Assembly: GCF_027595985.1 (NCBI RefSeq)
Contig: NC_073304.1
Coordinates: forward strand, 44,699,637-44,763,636
Reading direction: 5' to 3'
DNA: 64,000 nucleotides
Source: Sorex araneus
Taxonomy: Eukaryota; Chordata; Mammalia; Eulipotyphla; Soricidae
Position numbers and translations under genes: made by a program. Every line of letters starts with the position of its first letter. The first letter of the stretch is position 1. The notes beneath the pieces were generated by a model. That model was not told the origin of the DNA. It did no database searches and was given only the letters and a program-made list of their open reading frames with translations. Positions 53,019-63,327 of this stretch are shown one piece after another.

Positions 53019-53094
53019 CAAGATTAGATACATATTATATTGAAATATGATTACCATTGTAGTGTTAGCATCTCTACTACACTACCAATTCTTT

Positions 53095-53281
53095 CTTCCT
53101 TTTTTTTTTTTTTTTTGGCTTCAGAGGTCACACCCAGCGATGCACGGGGTTACTCCTGGCCTCCTGACTCTGCACTGAGAAATTACTCCAGGCGGTGCTG
53201 GGGGACCATATGGGATGCTGGGAATCGAACCTGGGTCGGCCTCGTGCAAGGCCCTACCCGCTGTGCTATCACTCCAGCCCC
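53095..53281 (-). mobile_element. SINE type P, well preserved
   Basis: Antisense with an 18-T run. Target repeat ACCAATTCTTT at 53084-53094 and 53282-53292. Confidence 0.94.
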
Positions 53282-53292
53282 ACCAATTCTTT

Positions 53293-53970
53293 TGTTGGAG
53301 TGTTTTAGCGGATATTTTCAGTTCTTGAAGAGTATAGTGGACCTATAACATTTTAAACTTCCTGATTGTGAGGGGTTTATTTTCCTGAAAATAATTAATT
53401 TTTTAAGTAGCCTATAGCAAAATTCATTCTTTGTGTTATCAAGTCTTGTAGCTACCTACTACAATGAGATATAGAATAGTTATGATCAACATCTTCCACC
53501 CATTATTCCCCTCAAAAAAAACAAACAAACCCCAAAAACGACCCATATTCCTTACTGTTTTATAGTCAGTGTGTCAGCTCTCTTTGGTTCCTGACAACCC
53601 ACTAATCCTTGTGTCCTAACAGTGGAATCATACACTTTTTTTTTCTTCTCCTTCTCTGTTGATGCTGTTATAGTGACCAAGATTTCCACACATGCCAGAT
53701 AGTAGTAACCGCACATCCATTTAAGGTTGCTCATTGGGGTTTTCACATGAGGTTGTGTTTGGGAAGCTAAATTCCATTTAACTGGTTGTGTTTGCACACA
53801 TACTTGCTGGGAATTAAACTCTTGGCTATGGTTCTCTGTCGCGTTATGGTGTAGTGTCTTTGGGAATAGCTCACTTTTTATATGTGCTCTCACACCTGCT
53901 CGAAGGGAGTGGTGCTGCTGGCTATGGTGCCTGCACATTTATGTAGTTGTAGTGCAGTACTCACTAGGGA
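53293..53970. other. Mostly unique intronic sequence
   Basis: Possible old L1 phrases around 53410-53510 (TAGCAAAATTCATTC, GTAGCTACCTACTACAATG). Not assignable. No exon. Confidence 0.4.
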
Positions 53971-53974
53971 CTGC

Positions 53975-54125
53975 ACACTCCTTGATTGCAGTACTCCATC
54001 CCTGGCTTGTCACTGGGGATTGTAGATGGCAGAGTTGCCTGGATTGCATTCCATGCACTTGCGCAGCACTGGGATTGAACTCAAGGTCACACCCTGAAAG
54101 GTAGGCACTAACTCGTCTCCCAGCC
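53975..54125 (-). mobile_element. SINE, old variant
   Basis: Antisense: GGCAGAGTTGCCTGGATTGC, CAGCACTGGGATTGAACTC, CTCGTCTCCCAGCCC. Confidence 0.5.
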
Positions 54126-54138
54126 CGCTAAGAATAGA

Positions 54139-54277
54139 CTTTTTTTTTTTGGTCTCTGCATTTAGGGATCACACCTGCTGAAGTTCAGGAAACCATATGC
54201 AGTGCTGGGGATCAGACCCAGGGTGACTGCCTGCCTGGAAAGCAAGTGCCCCTACACACTGTGCTTCCTGTGGCCCC
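54139..54277 (-). mobile_element. SINE type P, body-deleted
   Basis: Antisense: GGGATCACACCTGCTGAAG to GTGCTTCCTGTGGCCCC. Confidence 0.8.
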
Positions 54278-54299
54278 TTCGCTTGGTTTCACACAGATT

Positions 54300-54500
54300 A
54301 GAGCATTTTACATTTGTCTATGATGTGTGTATCGATAGTGTGCTCCTTTTCATTGCTAAGTAATATTCTGTTGTGTAGGTGACCACAGTATGTTTTTCTG
54401 TTCACCAGTTAAATGAAATTTAGCTTCCCAATTTTTTGCAACTATAAAAAAGGCTGCTATAAGCATTTACATATATGATTTTAATTTATTTGAGATAAAT
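54300..54500 (-). mobile_element. Ancient L1 fragment
   Basis: Antisense: GTGTATCGATAGTGTGCTCC, ATTGCTAAGTAATATTCTGTTG, ACTATAAAAAAGGCTGCTATAAG. Confidence 0.72.
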
Positions 54501-54540
54501 GTGAAGGATGGAATTGGTGGATCATTGTTAAGTGTTGTTT

Positions 54541-54664
54541 CGTTTTGGGAGGCCACTTCTGGCAGTACTCAGGACTCACTCCTGACTCTGCACTCAGGGA
54601 TCACTCCTGGTGACGCTCAGGGAACCATATGGTGTGCCCTACCCACTGTACTATCACTCCAGCC
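54541..54664 (-). mobile_element. SINE type P, internal deletion
   Basis: Antisense. It jumps from GGGAACCATATGG to GTGCCCTACCCACTG, losing the B-box region. Confidence 0.85.
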
Positions 54665-54780
54665 AGTACGTATTTTTGACTATGTAAGAAACTGCTGAAT
54701 GTTTTTCCAAAGTGGCTAACCATTTTTGCATTGCCAGCAATTGGTATTGTCAGTTTTTTTGTTTGCTTCTCTTAGTGGTG

Positions 54781-55021
54781 GGCTGGAGCGATAGCACAGT
54801 GGTAGGACGTTTGCCTTTCATGCGGCGAACCCGGGTTCGATTCCTCCATCCCTCTCGGGCAGCCCAGCAAGCTACCAAGAGTATCCCACCCACACGGCAG
54901 AGCCTGGCAAGCTACCCGTGGTGTATTCAATATGCCAAAAACAGTAACAGCAAATCTCACAATGGAGACATTACTGCTGCCCACTCGAGCAAAACGATAA
55001 GCAACGGGATGACAGTGGCTT
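54781..55021 (+). mobile_element. SINE type R, full length
   Basis: GGCTGGAGCGATAGCACAGTGG head, perfect B box GGTTCGATTCC, RTE-like end ACTCGAGCAAAACGATAAGC. Target repeat TTAGTGGTG at 54772-54780 and 55022-55030. The only type R copy inside the gene. Confidence 0.95.
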
Positions 55022-55030
55022 TTAGTGGTG

Positions 55031-55980
55031 CTGTGGGACCAAGACTTTGCCTGATCTCATATACACAATGCACTCACCCTTCTACCTCTGAGCTACATCT
55101 ACAAACTAACATTGGTTACGGTTTAATGTTTGTGTTTTGGGGATACACTGTTAACATACCATGTCCATCAAAGTGCCAATACCACCGACACCCTTCACTG
55201 TCCATAGGACCCTTTCTGTTCAACCCCTTCAATCCTCTTGATTACTTCTTTTCTATTGTTAGAGTCTAATGGTTTGTTTTCATTAGACATTTCTGTTTTC
55301 CTTGCTTTGCTTCTTTATATGCCACCAATGAATGATCATCTGGTATTTATATTTCGTCTGGTTTATTTTGCTTATCATGACCCCCTCCAGTTCCATCCCT
55401 GTCATGACAAAAGGCAAGCACATTTCTTTTAGTGGGGTAGTGTTTCATTTATGTATATATACCACAACTTCTTTATCCACTCATCTGTCTTGGGTGCATT
55501 CTAAGAGATCCCACTTCTCTCTCTTCCTACATTTTGTTTTTTAAGTATCTCACTATTTCCAAGTTGGTTTCTTTACCCTTTGTAGAACAACCTTTACTAT
55601 TTCTTGCAAATCCAGTTTAGTGACCATGGGTTTCTATTTGTCCAAGAGGTTTTTTTAATCACTCCCTTGAATCTAGTGATAACAGATAGAGTATTCTTGG
55701 TTGGAGGTCTGGTCCTGATATAAAATATCCAAAGATCTAACGCTGTGGTTATTTCATTCCACTCCCTTTAGACTTGTCAAGTTCTGTTGAGAAAACTGCT
55801 GAATCTTATGGGGGTTTTCTTTTCTGTGAATCATTGCTTTTTTTCATGCTGTCTTAAAATTCTGTCTCTATCTTTGGTTTCTGCCATTTAATTACTATGT
55901 CTATCTGGGCTTATTTTGTTTGGAATTCTTTGAAATCCCTGAATCTGGATAGCTATCTCCTACCTTAGATTATTAAAGTT
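55031..55980 (-). mobile_element. Ancient L1 fragments interspersed with unique sequence
   Basis: Antisense L1 phrases at 55370-55560 (CCCCTCCAGTTCCATCCCTG, TCTTTATCCACTCATCTGTC) and 55560-55960 (CTTGAATCTAGTGATAACAG-like). Boundaries are vague. Confidence 0.5.
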
Positions 55981-56017
55981 CTCAGTTATTCTTCAACTAA
56001 GAATTCTTCCCCTTTCT

Positions 56018-56166
56018 GGGGCTGAAGAGATAGTACAGAGGGTTTGGTTCTTGCCTTGCACGCAGTTGACCCTGGTTGGATTACAGGCATTCCAGCCCAT
56101 CAGGAGTGATTTCAGAATGCAAAGCCAGGAGTAACCCATGAGCAGTGCCAGCTGTGACCCCCAAAC
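56018..56166 (+). mobile_element. SINE type P
   Basis: TGGGGCTGAAGAGATAGTACAG head, missing the CATATGG block. Flank AAGAATTCTTC / AAGAATTATTC. Confidence 0.86.
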
Positions 56167-56409
56167 AAGAATTATTCTCCTTTCTCTATCCTCTTTCTTC
56201 AACCCTCTGATGCAAATGTTGACCCTCTTGATACGCTCCCATAAATCTTACGTTTTCTTCATTAAAATTTTAATTTTTTTGTTCTTTGTTTAAAAGTTTA
56301 TATTTTTTCACCTTAACCCTGAGTTAAGTGATTTGATATTTATTTGGCTCATTCTGCTGTTGAGCCCCTCTATAGTGTTTTTGTTTATTTTAGTTCTACT
56401 ACGTTCTAC

Positions 56410-56506
56410 TATTTTTGTTTTGGGGCCACATCTGGCCATGCAGGGCTAGTCCTGCATTGGTGCTCTAAGAGTTGCTCTCACTGGTAGTCATGAGACTGTC
56501 TAGAGC
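56410..56506 (-). mobile_element. SINE fragment
   Basis: Antisense TTTTGGGGCCACATCTGGCC and GGTGCTCTAAGAGTTGC. Truncated. Confidence 0.55.
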
Positions 56507-57336
56507 CAGGACACTCAAGATTGCTGGTGCCTGGCAGACCCTCGCACCCCGCCCCACCTCCCCCCACCCTCCAAGATCTTCCTGTGGTCATATAGGAAGG
56601 GGAGGGAAAGGAGAAAAGAGGGGGAATTTGATGTAATCCAGAGAACACTGGCCTTGACCTTGTCTTTATCTCTCTCTGCCCGCCCCCCCTCACCCGCACT
56701 CCCCCTTTAACTCTACCTCAGAGATGTTTATTCTAGAGAACCAATTCTCTTTCTCCACTTGGATCTATGTTTTGTTTTGTTTTAATCACTGTAATAAAAA
56801 GGCGAGGGGCAGGGGCACATGCCATGTAAATGGTGATTTCTAACATTACTGTAAATAATTTATTTTTCCCTTACAAGGTCAAACTGATATGTTTATCCTT
56901 TTGCATCACTATGGTAATTCTCCAGAAACTCCCACTTTTTCCTGTCTTGTACATCCAGCAGCCTACTTATTACCCTGGCATATCCAGTAGGTTTGTTTTT
57001 TAGTTTGATTTGTTTTTTAGTTTGAGAAACAATATGCCAGGTTGCCTGCATACATCGCCAGGGGAAAGTTAAGACTTGAGACTATTTTTTACATTCCAGA
57101 CTGTAATTTCCTGAACTTCACTTCTTCCTTCCTCCAGCAATCTCAAGCTCCTATTTAGAAACCACAAAGTAAGTTGTAATGTTTAGTTTTTGATAACCTT
57201 CATCCCACTCTATAGAGCCTCATGTTCCATTTTGTATTTGATATCTTTATTTCAAAAGTCTCTGAGTTAGGGCAAGAGGAGTATTGCAGTCTTAATTTTT
57301 TAATTTTCATTTGTATGCTTTAAAAAAAACACCCTT
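56507..57336. other. Unique intronic sequence
   Basis: No repeat or exon recognised. A C-rich stretch at 56545-56575 and 56680-56705. Confidence 0.45.
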
Positions 57337-57518
57337 GGGGCTGGAGTGATAGCACAGCGGGTAGGGCGTTTACCTTGCACGCGGCTGACCTGGGTTCGAA
57401 TCCCAGCATCCCATATGGTCCCCTGAGCACCGCCAGGGGTAATTCCTGAGTGCATGAGCCAGGAATGACCCCTGTGCATTGCTGGGTGTGACCCAAAAAG
57501 CAAAAAAAAAAAAAAAAA
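57337..57518 (+). mobile_element. SINE type P, young-looking
   Basis: Near-consensus with perfect TAGCACAGCGGG and about 20 A. Flank AAAACACCCTTG / AAACCACCCTTTTTG. Confidence 0.95.
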
Positions 57519-57529
57519 AAACCACCCTT

Positions 57530-57708
57530 TTTGAGGTGGAGGGGAGCAGACCTAGCAGAACTTAGGGATTACTCCTGACTGAACTCAGAAATCACTTCTG
57601 GCAGTGCTCTGGTGGTGCTTGGGGAACTGTATAGGATGCTGGGAATTAAATCCAGGTCAGCCACATGCAAGGCAAGTGCCAACCTGCTATACCACCTGCT
57701 CTGACCAC
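57530..57708 (-). mobile_element. SINE type P, old
   Basis: Antisense: GGTGGAGGGGAGCAGACC to TATACCACCTGCTCTGACC, facing the younger SINE upstream (tail-to-tail). Confidence 0.78.
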
Positions 57709-57719
57709 CTCTCTGCCCA

Positions 57720-58155
57720 CCCCCCCCATTACCTTTTTTAGTGATGGACCCAAAACTTCTAAAAGTTGCAACTTCTCTTTGGTCTTTCCAGTCTCTTCTT
57801 GAACTTGTCCTCTTGTATTTCAGAGTGGGGTCTCAGAGCACATTATTATTGACCAGAGTTTTGTCCTAGTAGAGTGCCACAGAGAACCTTAAGAGCATGA
57901 GGTGACTATTTGTATGAACTGTCATAAAGGACTTGATCTTTGACCTTCTGACAATTTTGCTCTTTCTCTGGCAGCTGTCATGTAGAGGGTAGATAATTCC
58001 AACCCGAGTGGGGCTGTCTAGGCAGTCTTCGGTGCGTGATCTCTTTCACAATGACCATTTTTAAATGGGAAGTTGTGCCAGCTAGGCCCAGCTCTACTTC
58101 CTGGGTTTTGTGAATGTGTCCATTTAAACAGCCTTTCAGGCCTTCAGCAGAATCT
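57720..58155. other. Unique intronic sequence
   Basis: Nothing recognised. Confidence 0.45.
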
Positions 58156-58160
58156 GTTTT

Positions 58161-58311
58161 CCCCCTTTGGGTTTTTGGCCCACATCTGATGGGCTCATAC
58201 TCAGGGGTCACTCTTGGCGTTGCTCAGGGGACCTTGTGTGGTACTGGGAATCAACGGGGTTGGCCATGTACAAGGCAAATGTCTTAACCTCTGTACTATC
58301 TTTTCTATAGC
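58161..58311 (-). mobile_element. SINE type P, 68 bp upstream of exon 2
   Basis: Antisense: GGGTTTTTGGCCCACATCTG to ACTATCTTTTCTATAGC. Confidence 0.82.
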
Positions 58312-58379
58312 TGAAACTTAATTAAAAAAATAATAAAAGGAAAATCCATGTAAGTTGTTCTGTCTCTTTTACCTTACAG

Positions 58380-58618
58380 GATGTCTTCATCACATTTTAC
58401 TGCTCGACATAGGAAGGATTTAAGTACTGAGATGATTAGAACTAAAATTGCTCAAAGAAAATCACTGTCTCAGAAAGAAAGCAGACACAAAGAATACCAG
58501 CGAAATAGACTCTTTGGTTTGAAAGATGTCAACATTCCAATCACGGAAGGTAGAAGTCTTCTTGAAATAAGTGAGACTTCTGAAGAGCTTGTTCCCAAAA
58601 AGGCCACTATGAAACCAA
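58380..58618 (+). CDS. DLGAP5: DLGAP5 (HURP) coding exon 2, N-terminus
   Basis: Encodes the first 79 residues plus one base of codon 80. DLGAP5/HURP is a mitotic spindle protein: a Ran-importin-regulated, Aurora A-phosphorylated factor that binds and stabilises kinetochore microtubules. Its basic, coiled N-terminal region is the microtubule-binding part. Visible here: start MSSSHFTARHRKDLSTEMIR, RKSLSQKESRHKEYQRNR and FGLKDVNIPITEGRSLLE, matching the mammalian N-terminus as I recall it. The start ATG (58381) lies one base after the acceptor TTACAG, and A at -3 gives a fair Kozak context once spliced to exon 1. Donor chosen: CCAA|GTACGT (58618/58619), because only it keeps frame with exon 3; the alternative GTAAAG four bases on does not. 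There are no frameshifts and the residues are mostly basic. Very likely the functional orthologue. Confidence 0.95.
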
Positions 58619-58995
58619 GTACGTAAAGATCTATTACAGTTTTCAGTGCTTTGATGAATGAATAAAAGATGATTTAGTAGTCTGAGTTTTTTAAAAAAAA
58701 TTCCTAACCAAAGAATGGAGCTTTTAAATATCATTAAGATGATTTGGTGTTTTCTATACTGAAAATAACTATTTATCATAAAGATTGTGAAGGTTCCCTT
58801 GCTAGACTAAAGCCATTTGCCTCTGATGTGTCTGAACACTTCATTCTGTATGCTGCCATATAGAAACCTTAAAGTCTGGAGCTAGAGTTAGTATTGATAA
58901 GATAAATTGATAAGGGACATAAAACTAGAACTGAATGAAGACTCCTTGAAATTATTCTCTTCCAGTGGAAAAATTTCATAGAAAATAAAAGAATT

Positions 58996-59203
58996 GGGGG
59001 GCTGGAGCAATAGCACAGCGAGTAGGGTGTTTGCCTTGCACACGGCCATCCCAGGTTCCATTCCCAGCATCCCATATGGTCCCTTGAGCACTGCGTGCGG
59101 GAATTCCTGAGTGCAGAGCCAGGAGTAACCCCTGTGCATCGCTGGGTATGACCCAAAAAGCAATAAATAGATAAAAATACAATTAAAAAAAAAAGCTTTA
59201 AAA
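58996..59203 (+). mobile_element. SINE type P, first of two at one target site
   Basis: Near-consensus. Flanked by perfect 15-bp GAAAATAAAAGAATT at 58981-58995 and 59204-59218. Confidence 0.95.
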
Positions 59204-59218
59204 GAAAATAAAAGAATT

Positions 59219-59413
59219 GGGGCCAGAGCAAAAGTACAATAGGTAGATGTTAGCCTTGCATGTGGGCAATCGGGGTTCAATCCCTAGCATCCCATATGGC
59301 CCCCTGAGCCCTGCCAAGAGTAATTCCTGAGTGCAGAACCAGGAGTAACCCCTGAGCATCACCACATGTGACACAAAAGGCCCCCCCCCCAAATAAAGAC
59401 CTTTAAAAACTCT
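59219..59413 (+). mobile_element. SINE type P, second at same target site
   Basis: Same orientation and more diverged. The same GAAAATAAAAGAATT ends it at 59414-59428. A C9-10 run replaces part of the tail. Confidence 0.93.
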
Positions 59414-59686
59414 GAAAATAAAAGAATTATTCATCCTTGCATTATCCAAAGAATTCAGTGATCTTAGGAAGAAATCAGCTTCAGCAGAAAGGAAAAGAAT
59501 GATCTTGGGGAGCAGAATTTTAAAATAATGTGTCTTAAAAGGCAAGAGATGCATAGGAAGGGAGGAGGAGGCTGGAAATGACTTTCATTTAGCTACAAGT
59601 CAGTAGACTATTGTGTCTGTAGTAAATTTATAACAAAGCAAAAATGGTGACAAAATTACTTAAACTGATCGTTTTCTTCCTTTTTT

Positions 59687-59855
59687 TCCATTTTGTCTTT
59701 GGGGCAACGCTCAGCGAAGTTTAGAGCTTACTTCTGGCTTTGTACTGAAGAATCACTACTGACAGGGTTCAGGGGACCATATGGTATGCCAGGGACTGAA
59801 CCCAGGTTGGCTACGTGCTAACAAGTGCCAGGGCTACTATACTATCTCTTGTCCC
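59687..59855 (-). mobile_element. SINE type P
   Basis: Antisense: TTTGGGGCAACGCTCAGCG to ACTATCTCTTGTCCC. Confidence 0.85.
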
Positions 59856-60062
59856 TGTTTAATTGATGCTTTAATGAGGATATTGAGCTAGAATATTTCA
59901 GCTTAACATTATCTTATGATTCTAAAAGACAAAAGTTTTAGGGTTCTATTATTTGGTTCTGAGATGAGATGATCAGTGTTAAATTCAAGGAGAAAGGCAG
60001 TAGGCTAGGTAGAGGCATGTAGGGGAATGGATAATCTTTTCTTAGGAAGTAGGTGCCCTAGA

Positions 60063-60214
60063 GGGACCAGAGTGATAGTTCAGCAGATAGGGCACTTGGT
60101 CCAAGGTCAAGGATCACTCCTGACTCTGCTCAGGAGACCATGTGGGGTGCTGGGGGTTGAACCTGGGTCTGCCACATGCAAGTGCCTTATCCACTGTATG
60201 ATATCTCAGGCCCC
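60063..60214. mobile_element. Two SINE halves head to head
   Basis: Sense head (GGGACCAGAGTGATAGTTCAGC, 60063-60100) followed by an antisense body and head (GATCACTCCTGACTCTGCTC to TATCTCAGGCCCC), the same arrangement as 7267-7370. Confidence 0.75.
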
Positions 60215-60227
60215 AGGGAAACTCCTT

Positions 60228-60370
60228 TCTTTTTTGGTAGGGTGGAAGCGATGGTGCTCAGTGCTTATTCTAGGCTCAGGAATCACTCCTGATGGGCTCC
60301 GGGAAACCATATGTGGTGCCAGGGACCAAACCCTGATTCACCGCAGGCTACCTGCTATACTGTCTGGCCC
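60228..60370 (-). mobile_element. SINE type P, short
   Basis: Antisense: TTTTTTGGTAGGGTGGAAGC to ATACTGTCTGGCCC, with small deletions. Confidence 0.78.
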
Positions 60371-60619
60371 AAGGCTCCATTTTTTGATCAAATGCCCTCA
60401 AATAGAAATATAACTGTCAATGTACTATTAAAGTTTCATTTGTTTATTTCCCGTTTGCAAAGGTCTAAGCTTGGAAGTGAGCCTAGTATTTGGTAGAAAA
60501 AGCAAACGGAAGGCTGTCATTATAAGGACTTTGACTTTTACTCCGAATAGGTGAAATGAGAAGCCATTCATGGATTAATGGTTGTCATGTAATCTGATTC
60601 ATGTTGTTGTATTGGGTTT

Positions 60620-60796
60620 TGTTGTTATTTTTATTTTTTGGGTCACTCCCCACAATACTCAGGGGTTACTCCTGGCTATACACTCAGGAGTTACTCCTGG
60701 CGGTGCTTGGGGGACCATATGGGATGCTAGGGATCGAATCTCGGTCAGCCATGTGCAAGGCAAGTGCTTTGCCCACTGAACTATCATTCTGACCCT
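60620..60796 (-). mobile_element. SINE type P
   Basis: Antisense: ATTTTTTGGGTCACTCCCCAC to ACTATCATTCTGACCC. Confidence 0.92.
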
Positions 60797-60969
60797 CACA
60801 ACTTCCTTTTTTTCTAAGGATTCCAAGACAAAAGGAAAAACCCTTTACCCTCAGCAGCTTGTTTGATGGGACTCCCCAAACTTTGTTATGGACATATTGG
60901 CGACACTGAAAATCCTGCCTGAATTGTGTGGTCATTCTCCACTGACTTCATCACAGTGCAGTTATGGGG

Positions 60970-61045
60970 ACAAAGAGGAGACGGGGCTGGTGGAGGGGGG
61001 AGCTCATACAAAGAGGAGACGGGGCTGGTGGAGGGGGGAGCGCAT
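60970..61045 (+). repeat. 38-bp tandem duplication, two copies
   Basis: ACAAAGAGGAGACGGGGCTG repeats 38 bp later with one mismatch (CTCAT/CGCAT) in the whole unit. Purine-rich. Confidence 0.95.
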
Positions 61046-61089
61046 GTATGGCAGACATTCTTTTTTTCAGCCACATCCTCCAGGCCCTC

Positions 61090-61242
61090 ATTTATGGTTT
61101 TTGTTTTGTTTGGCGGCCACACCGAACAGTACTCAGGGATCACTCCTGGCTGACTTGGGGGACCTTATGGGATGCTGGGATTCGAACCCAGGTTGGCCAT
61201 GTGCAAGGCAAGCATCCTACCACTATACTGTTGTTCTAGCAT
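61090..61242 (-). mobile_element. SINE type P
   Basis: Antisense: TTGGCGGCCACACCGAACAG to ATACTGTTGTTCTAGC, with part of the body deleted. Confidence 0.87.
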
Positions 61243-61594
61243 CCCCCTGACCACCCCACCTTGATTCATGTTATAAAGACATCTTTCTGCTTTAGTGAGA
61301 GTAGACTATATAGCATGGCTCCTGGGAGACTAATGAGATGATCACGGTAAAATTTAGCTGATAGTTCACAATTGATCAGATTGGTAGCAGCAACATAGTT
61401 AGCTGCAGTCTGAATGCCTTTTGTCCAGTAGGCTTTCCTAATGGATTGGATATGGGATTGATAGACAGTTTGAAATGATTCCAAGGTGTTTGGCTTCACC
61501 ATCTGAAAATGTGGCGTGGCCATTGGCAAAGGTATCAGACTGAGAGGGGAACAGTCTTTGGGGAATGGTAAGATTTAAGTGCCCAGTTGATGAT
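61243..61594. other. Possible ancient repeat or unique intronic sequence
   Basis: With 61798-61900 it has phrases (GATATGTTAATTTGAGGTG, GGAGTCTGGGCTGGAGCTC) that I associate with an ancient interspersed repeat I cannot name. Confidence 0.4.
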
Positions 61595-61608
61595 GGATAT
61601 GTTAATTT

Positions 61609-61783
61609 TTTTTTTTTTTTGCTTTTTGGGTCACACCCAGTGACGCTCAGGGGTTACTCCTGGCTTTGCACTCAGGAATTACTCCTGGCAGTGCTTGGGG
61701 GACCATATGGGATGCCGGGGATTGAACCCGGGTCAGTCGCATGCAAGGCAAATGCCCTACCCGCTGTGCTATCGCTCCGGCCC
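61609..61783 (-). mobile_element. SINE type P, well preserved
   Basis: Antisense near-consensus. Perfect target repeat GGATATGTTAATTT at 61595-61608 and 61784-61797. Confidence 0.96.
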
Positions 61784-62149
61784 GGATATGTTAATTTGAG
61801 GTGTCCACCAGAACTGAGGAGAGAGATGGCTGTCGAGTTAGATGTTCCAGATGAGCCCATGGCGGGAGGGAGTCTGGGCTGGAGCTCAGTGCACAGGCGT
61901 TGTCAGCGATACATGGCTTTTGAAGCACTAAAAGTAGATGTGATTATCCAGAATTTTGTCGTGGAAAAAAGAAGTGGGGTGAGTATTCCAACAGTTAGGG
62001 TAAAGGAAAACCAGTGAAGAAATGAGGGGCAAAGAGAACACCAGAGAATAGGCTACCCTGGAGTCAGGCAAGGCAGGAATAACGAGGAGAGACTCTTCAG
62101 TGTATTAGTGCTGCTTGCTGATGGCAAGTAGTATTTGGTTTTTGTTTGA

Positions 62150-62330
62150 GTTTTTTTTTGTTTTTGTTTTTTTGGAGGCGGGGATTTTGGGCAATATCTG
62201 ATGTGCCCAGGAGCTACTCCCAGTTCAGAGCTCGGGGAGCAGCTCAGAGGATCTCATGATGCTGGAGATTGACCCCGGTTCTCCTGCACACAGAGCATAT
62301 GTTGAGCCCATTGAGCTACCTTTCCTACCT
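62150..62330 (-). mobile_element. SINE, old variant
   Basis: Antisense: GATTTTGGGCAATATCTGATG to GAGCTACCTTTCCTACC, with a diverged body. Confidence 0.68.
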
Positions 62331-62985
62331 CATTTCAAGTGATTTTTGAAGTATAATTTGACCATCTTCACTGTGAAGGTCACAGGTATTCTAAATTCAT
62401 GTTCTTCAATTCTTTTCTCGTCACTAGCATTTGTAGACTGGTAGGTAGTTTTGGTTCCAGAGAGCAGCACCACCTAGGACATACTATTCTTCCCCCAAAA
62501 GTTGAATTTGAGTCTGATCAAATCCTGAGATAGCTTTCCAGGTTATAGAAAACATGGGGGCTGGAGAAATGAGTAAAAAGCAGGAAAAAGTAAACAGATA
62601 TGTGCAGTGGAAGATAATCTATTGAACAAGAAAATAATGGTATAGAAAGAGATGGGAGGAGAATCTCATTTAAATGAAGACACCTAGAAGACATCTATGT
62701 GCCACAAGTGGGTCTTGCTTGCTTTTTGTTTCCAGTAGTTTTAAAAATATCTCTTTGAAGTAAGGAAATTTATATCTGGTCCCTGTAATAGACAGTATCT
62801 TACCTGCTAATTTTGTTGGCTGTGTGATGATGATGATATGATTATGAAAGAAAACGTCTATTTTTAGAGCTACATACTGAAGTACCTAGGGATAAAATTT
62901 GTTGAATAGAAATTTTTTTAAGAATAAGGATTGAAAGGCCTATAGTTAATAGGCTAAGGATTGAATAAGAATTTGCTCAAAAGTC
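62331..62985. other. Unique intronic sequence
   Basis: Nothing recognised. Confidence 0.5.
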
Positions 62986-62991
62986 TTTCTT

Positions 62992-63180
62992 AGGGAGACA
63001 GAGAACTAGTATGGTGGGTTAAGGTAATTGTCCCCTATGCAATCAATCCAGGTTCAGTTACCAGCACTGTATGTACCATCCCCTACCCCCACCCTGAGTC
63101 CTGCCAGGAATAATCCCTGACTATAGCCAGGGGTGAGTGAGCACCACCAGGTGTGGCCACAGAACTGCAACAACAACAAT
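62992..63180 (+). mobile_element. SINE type P, old
   Basis: TTAGGGAGACAGAGAACTAGTATG head, CCAGGTGTGGCCACAGAAC then (CAA)n. It lies 150 bp upstream of exon 3. Confidence 0.78.
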
Positions 63181-63327
63181 AGAAGAACATTTCTTAGTAG
63201 TAGTTGAAAGTTAGTTGAAGCAGTTGAACAAAATGATGTTTTATACACTTGTATAAATTTTTATCTTCTGAAATGTTTTGTATGGTTTTTGTTTTTTCTT
63301 CATTGGTTCAATGAAAACTGTTCTTAG

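Larger units (their letters stand above)
50058..58379 (+). other. DLGAP5: DLGAP5 intron 1 (8.3 kb)
   Basis: GT donor at 50058 (GTAGGC); acceptor TTTTACCTTACAG ending 58379. It holds mostly SINEs antisense to the gene and ancient L1 pieces. No additional coding exon recognised. Confidence 0.85.
58619..63327 (+). other. DLGAP5: DLGAP5 intron 2 (4.7 kb)
   Basis: Phase 1 intron, donor GTACGT, acceptor CTGTTCTTAG. Contains about ten SINEs, mostly antisense, and two short tandem duplications. No other exon seen. Confidence 0.85.
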
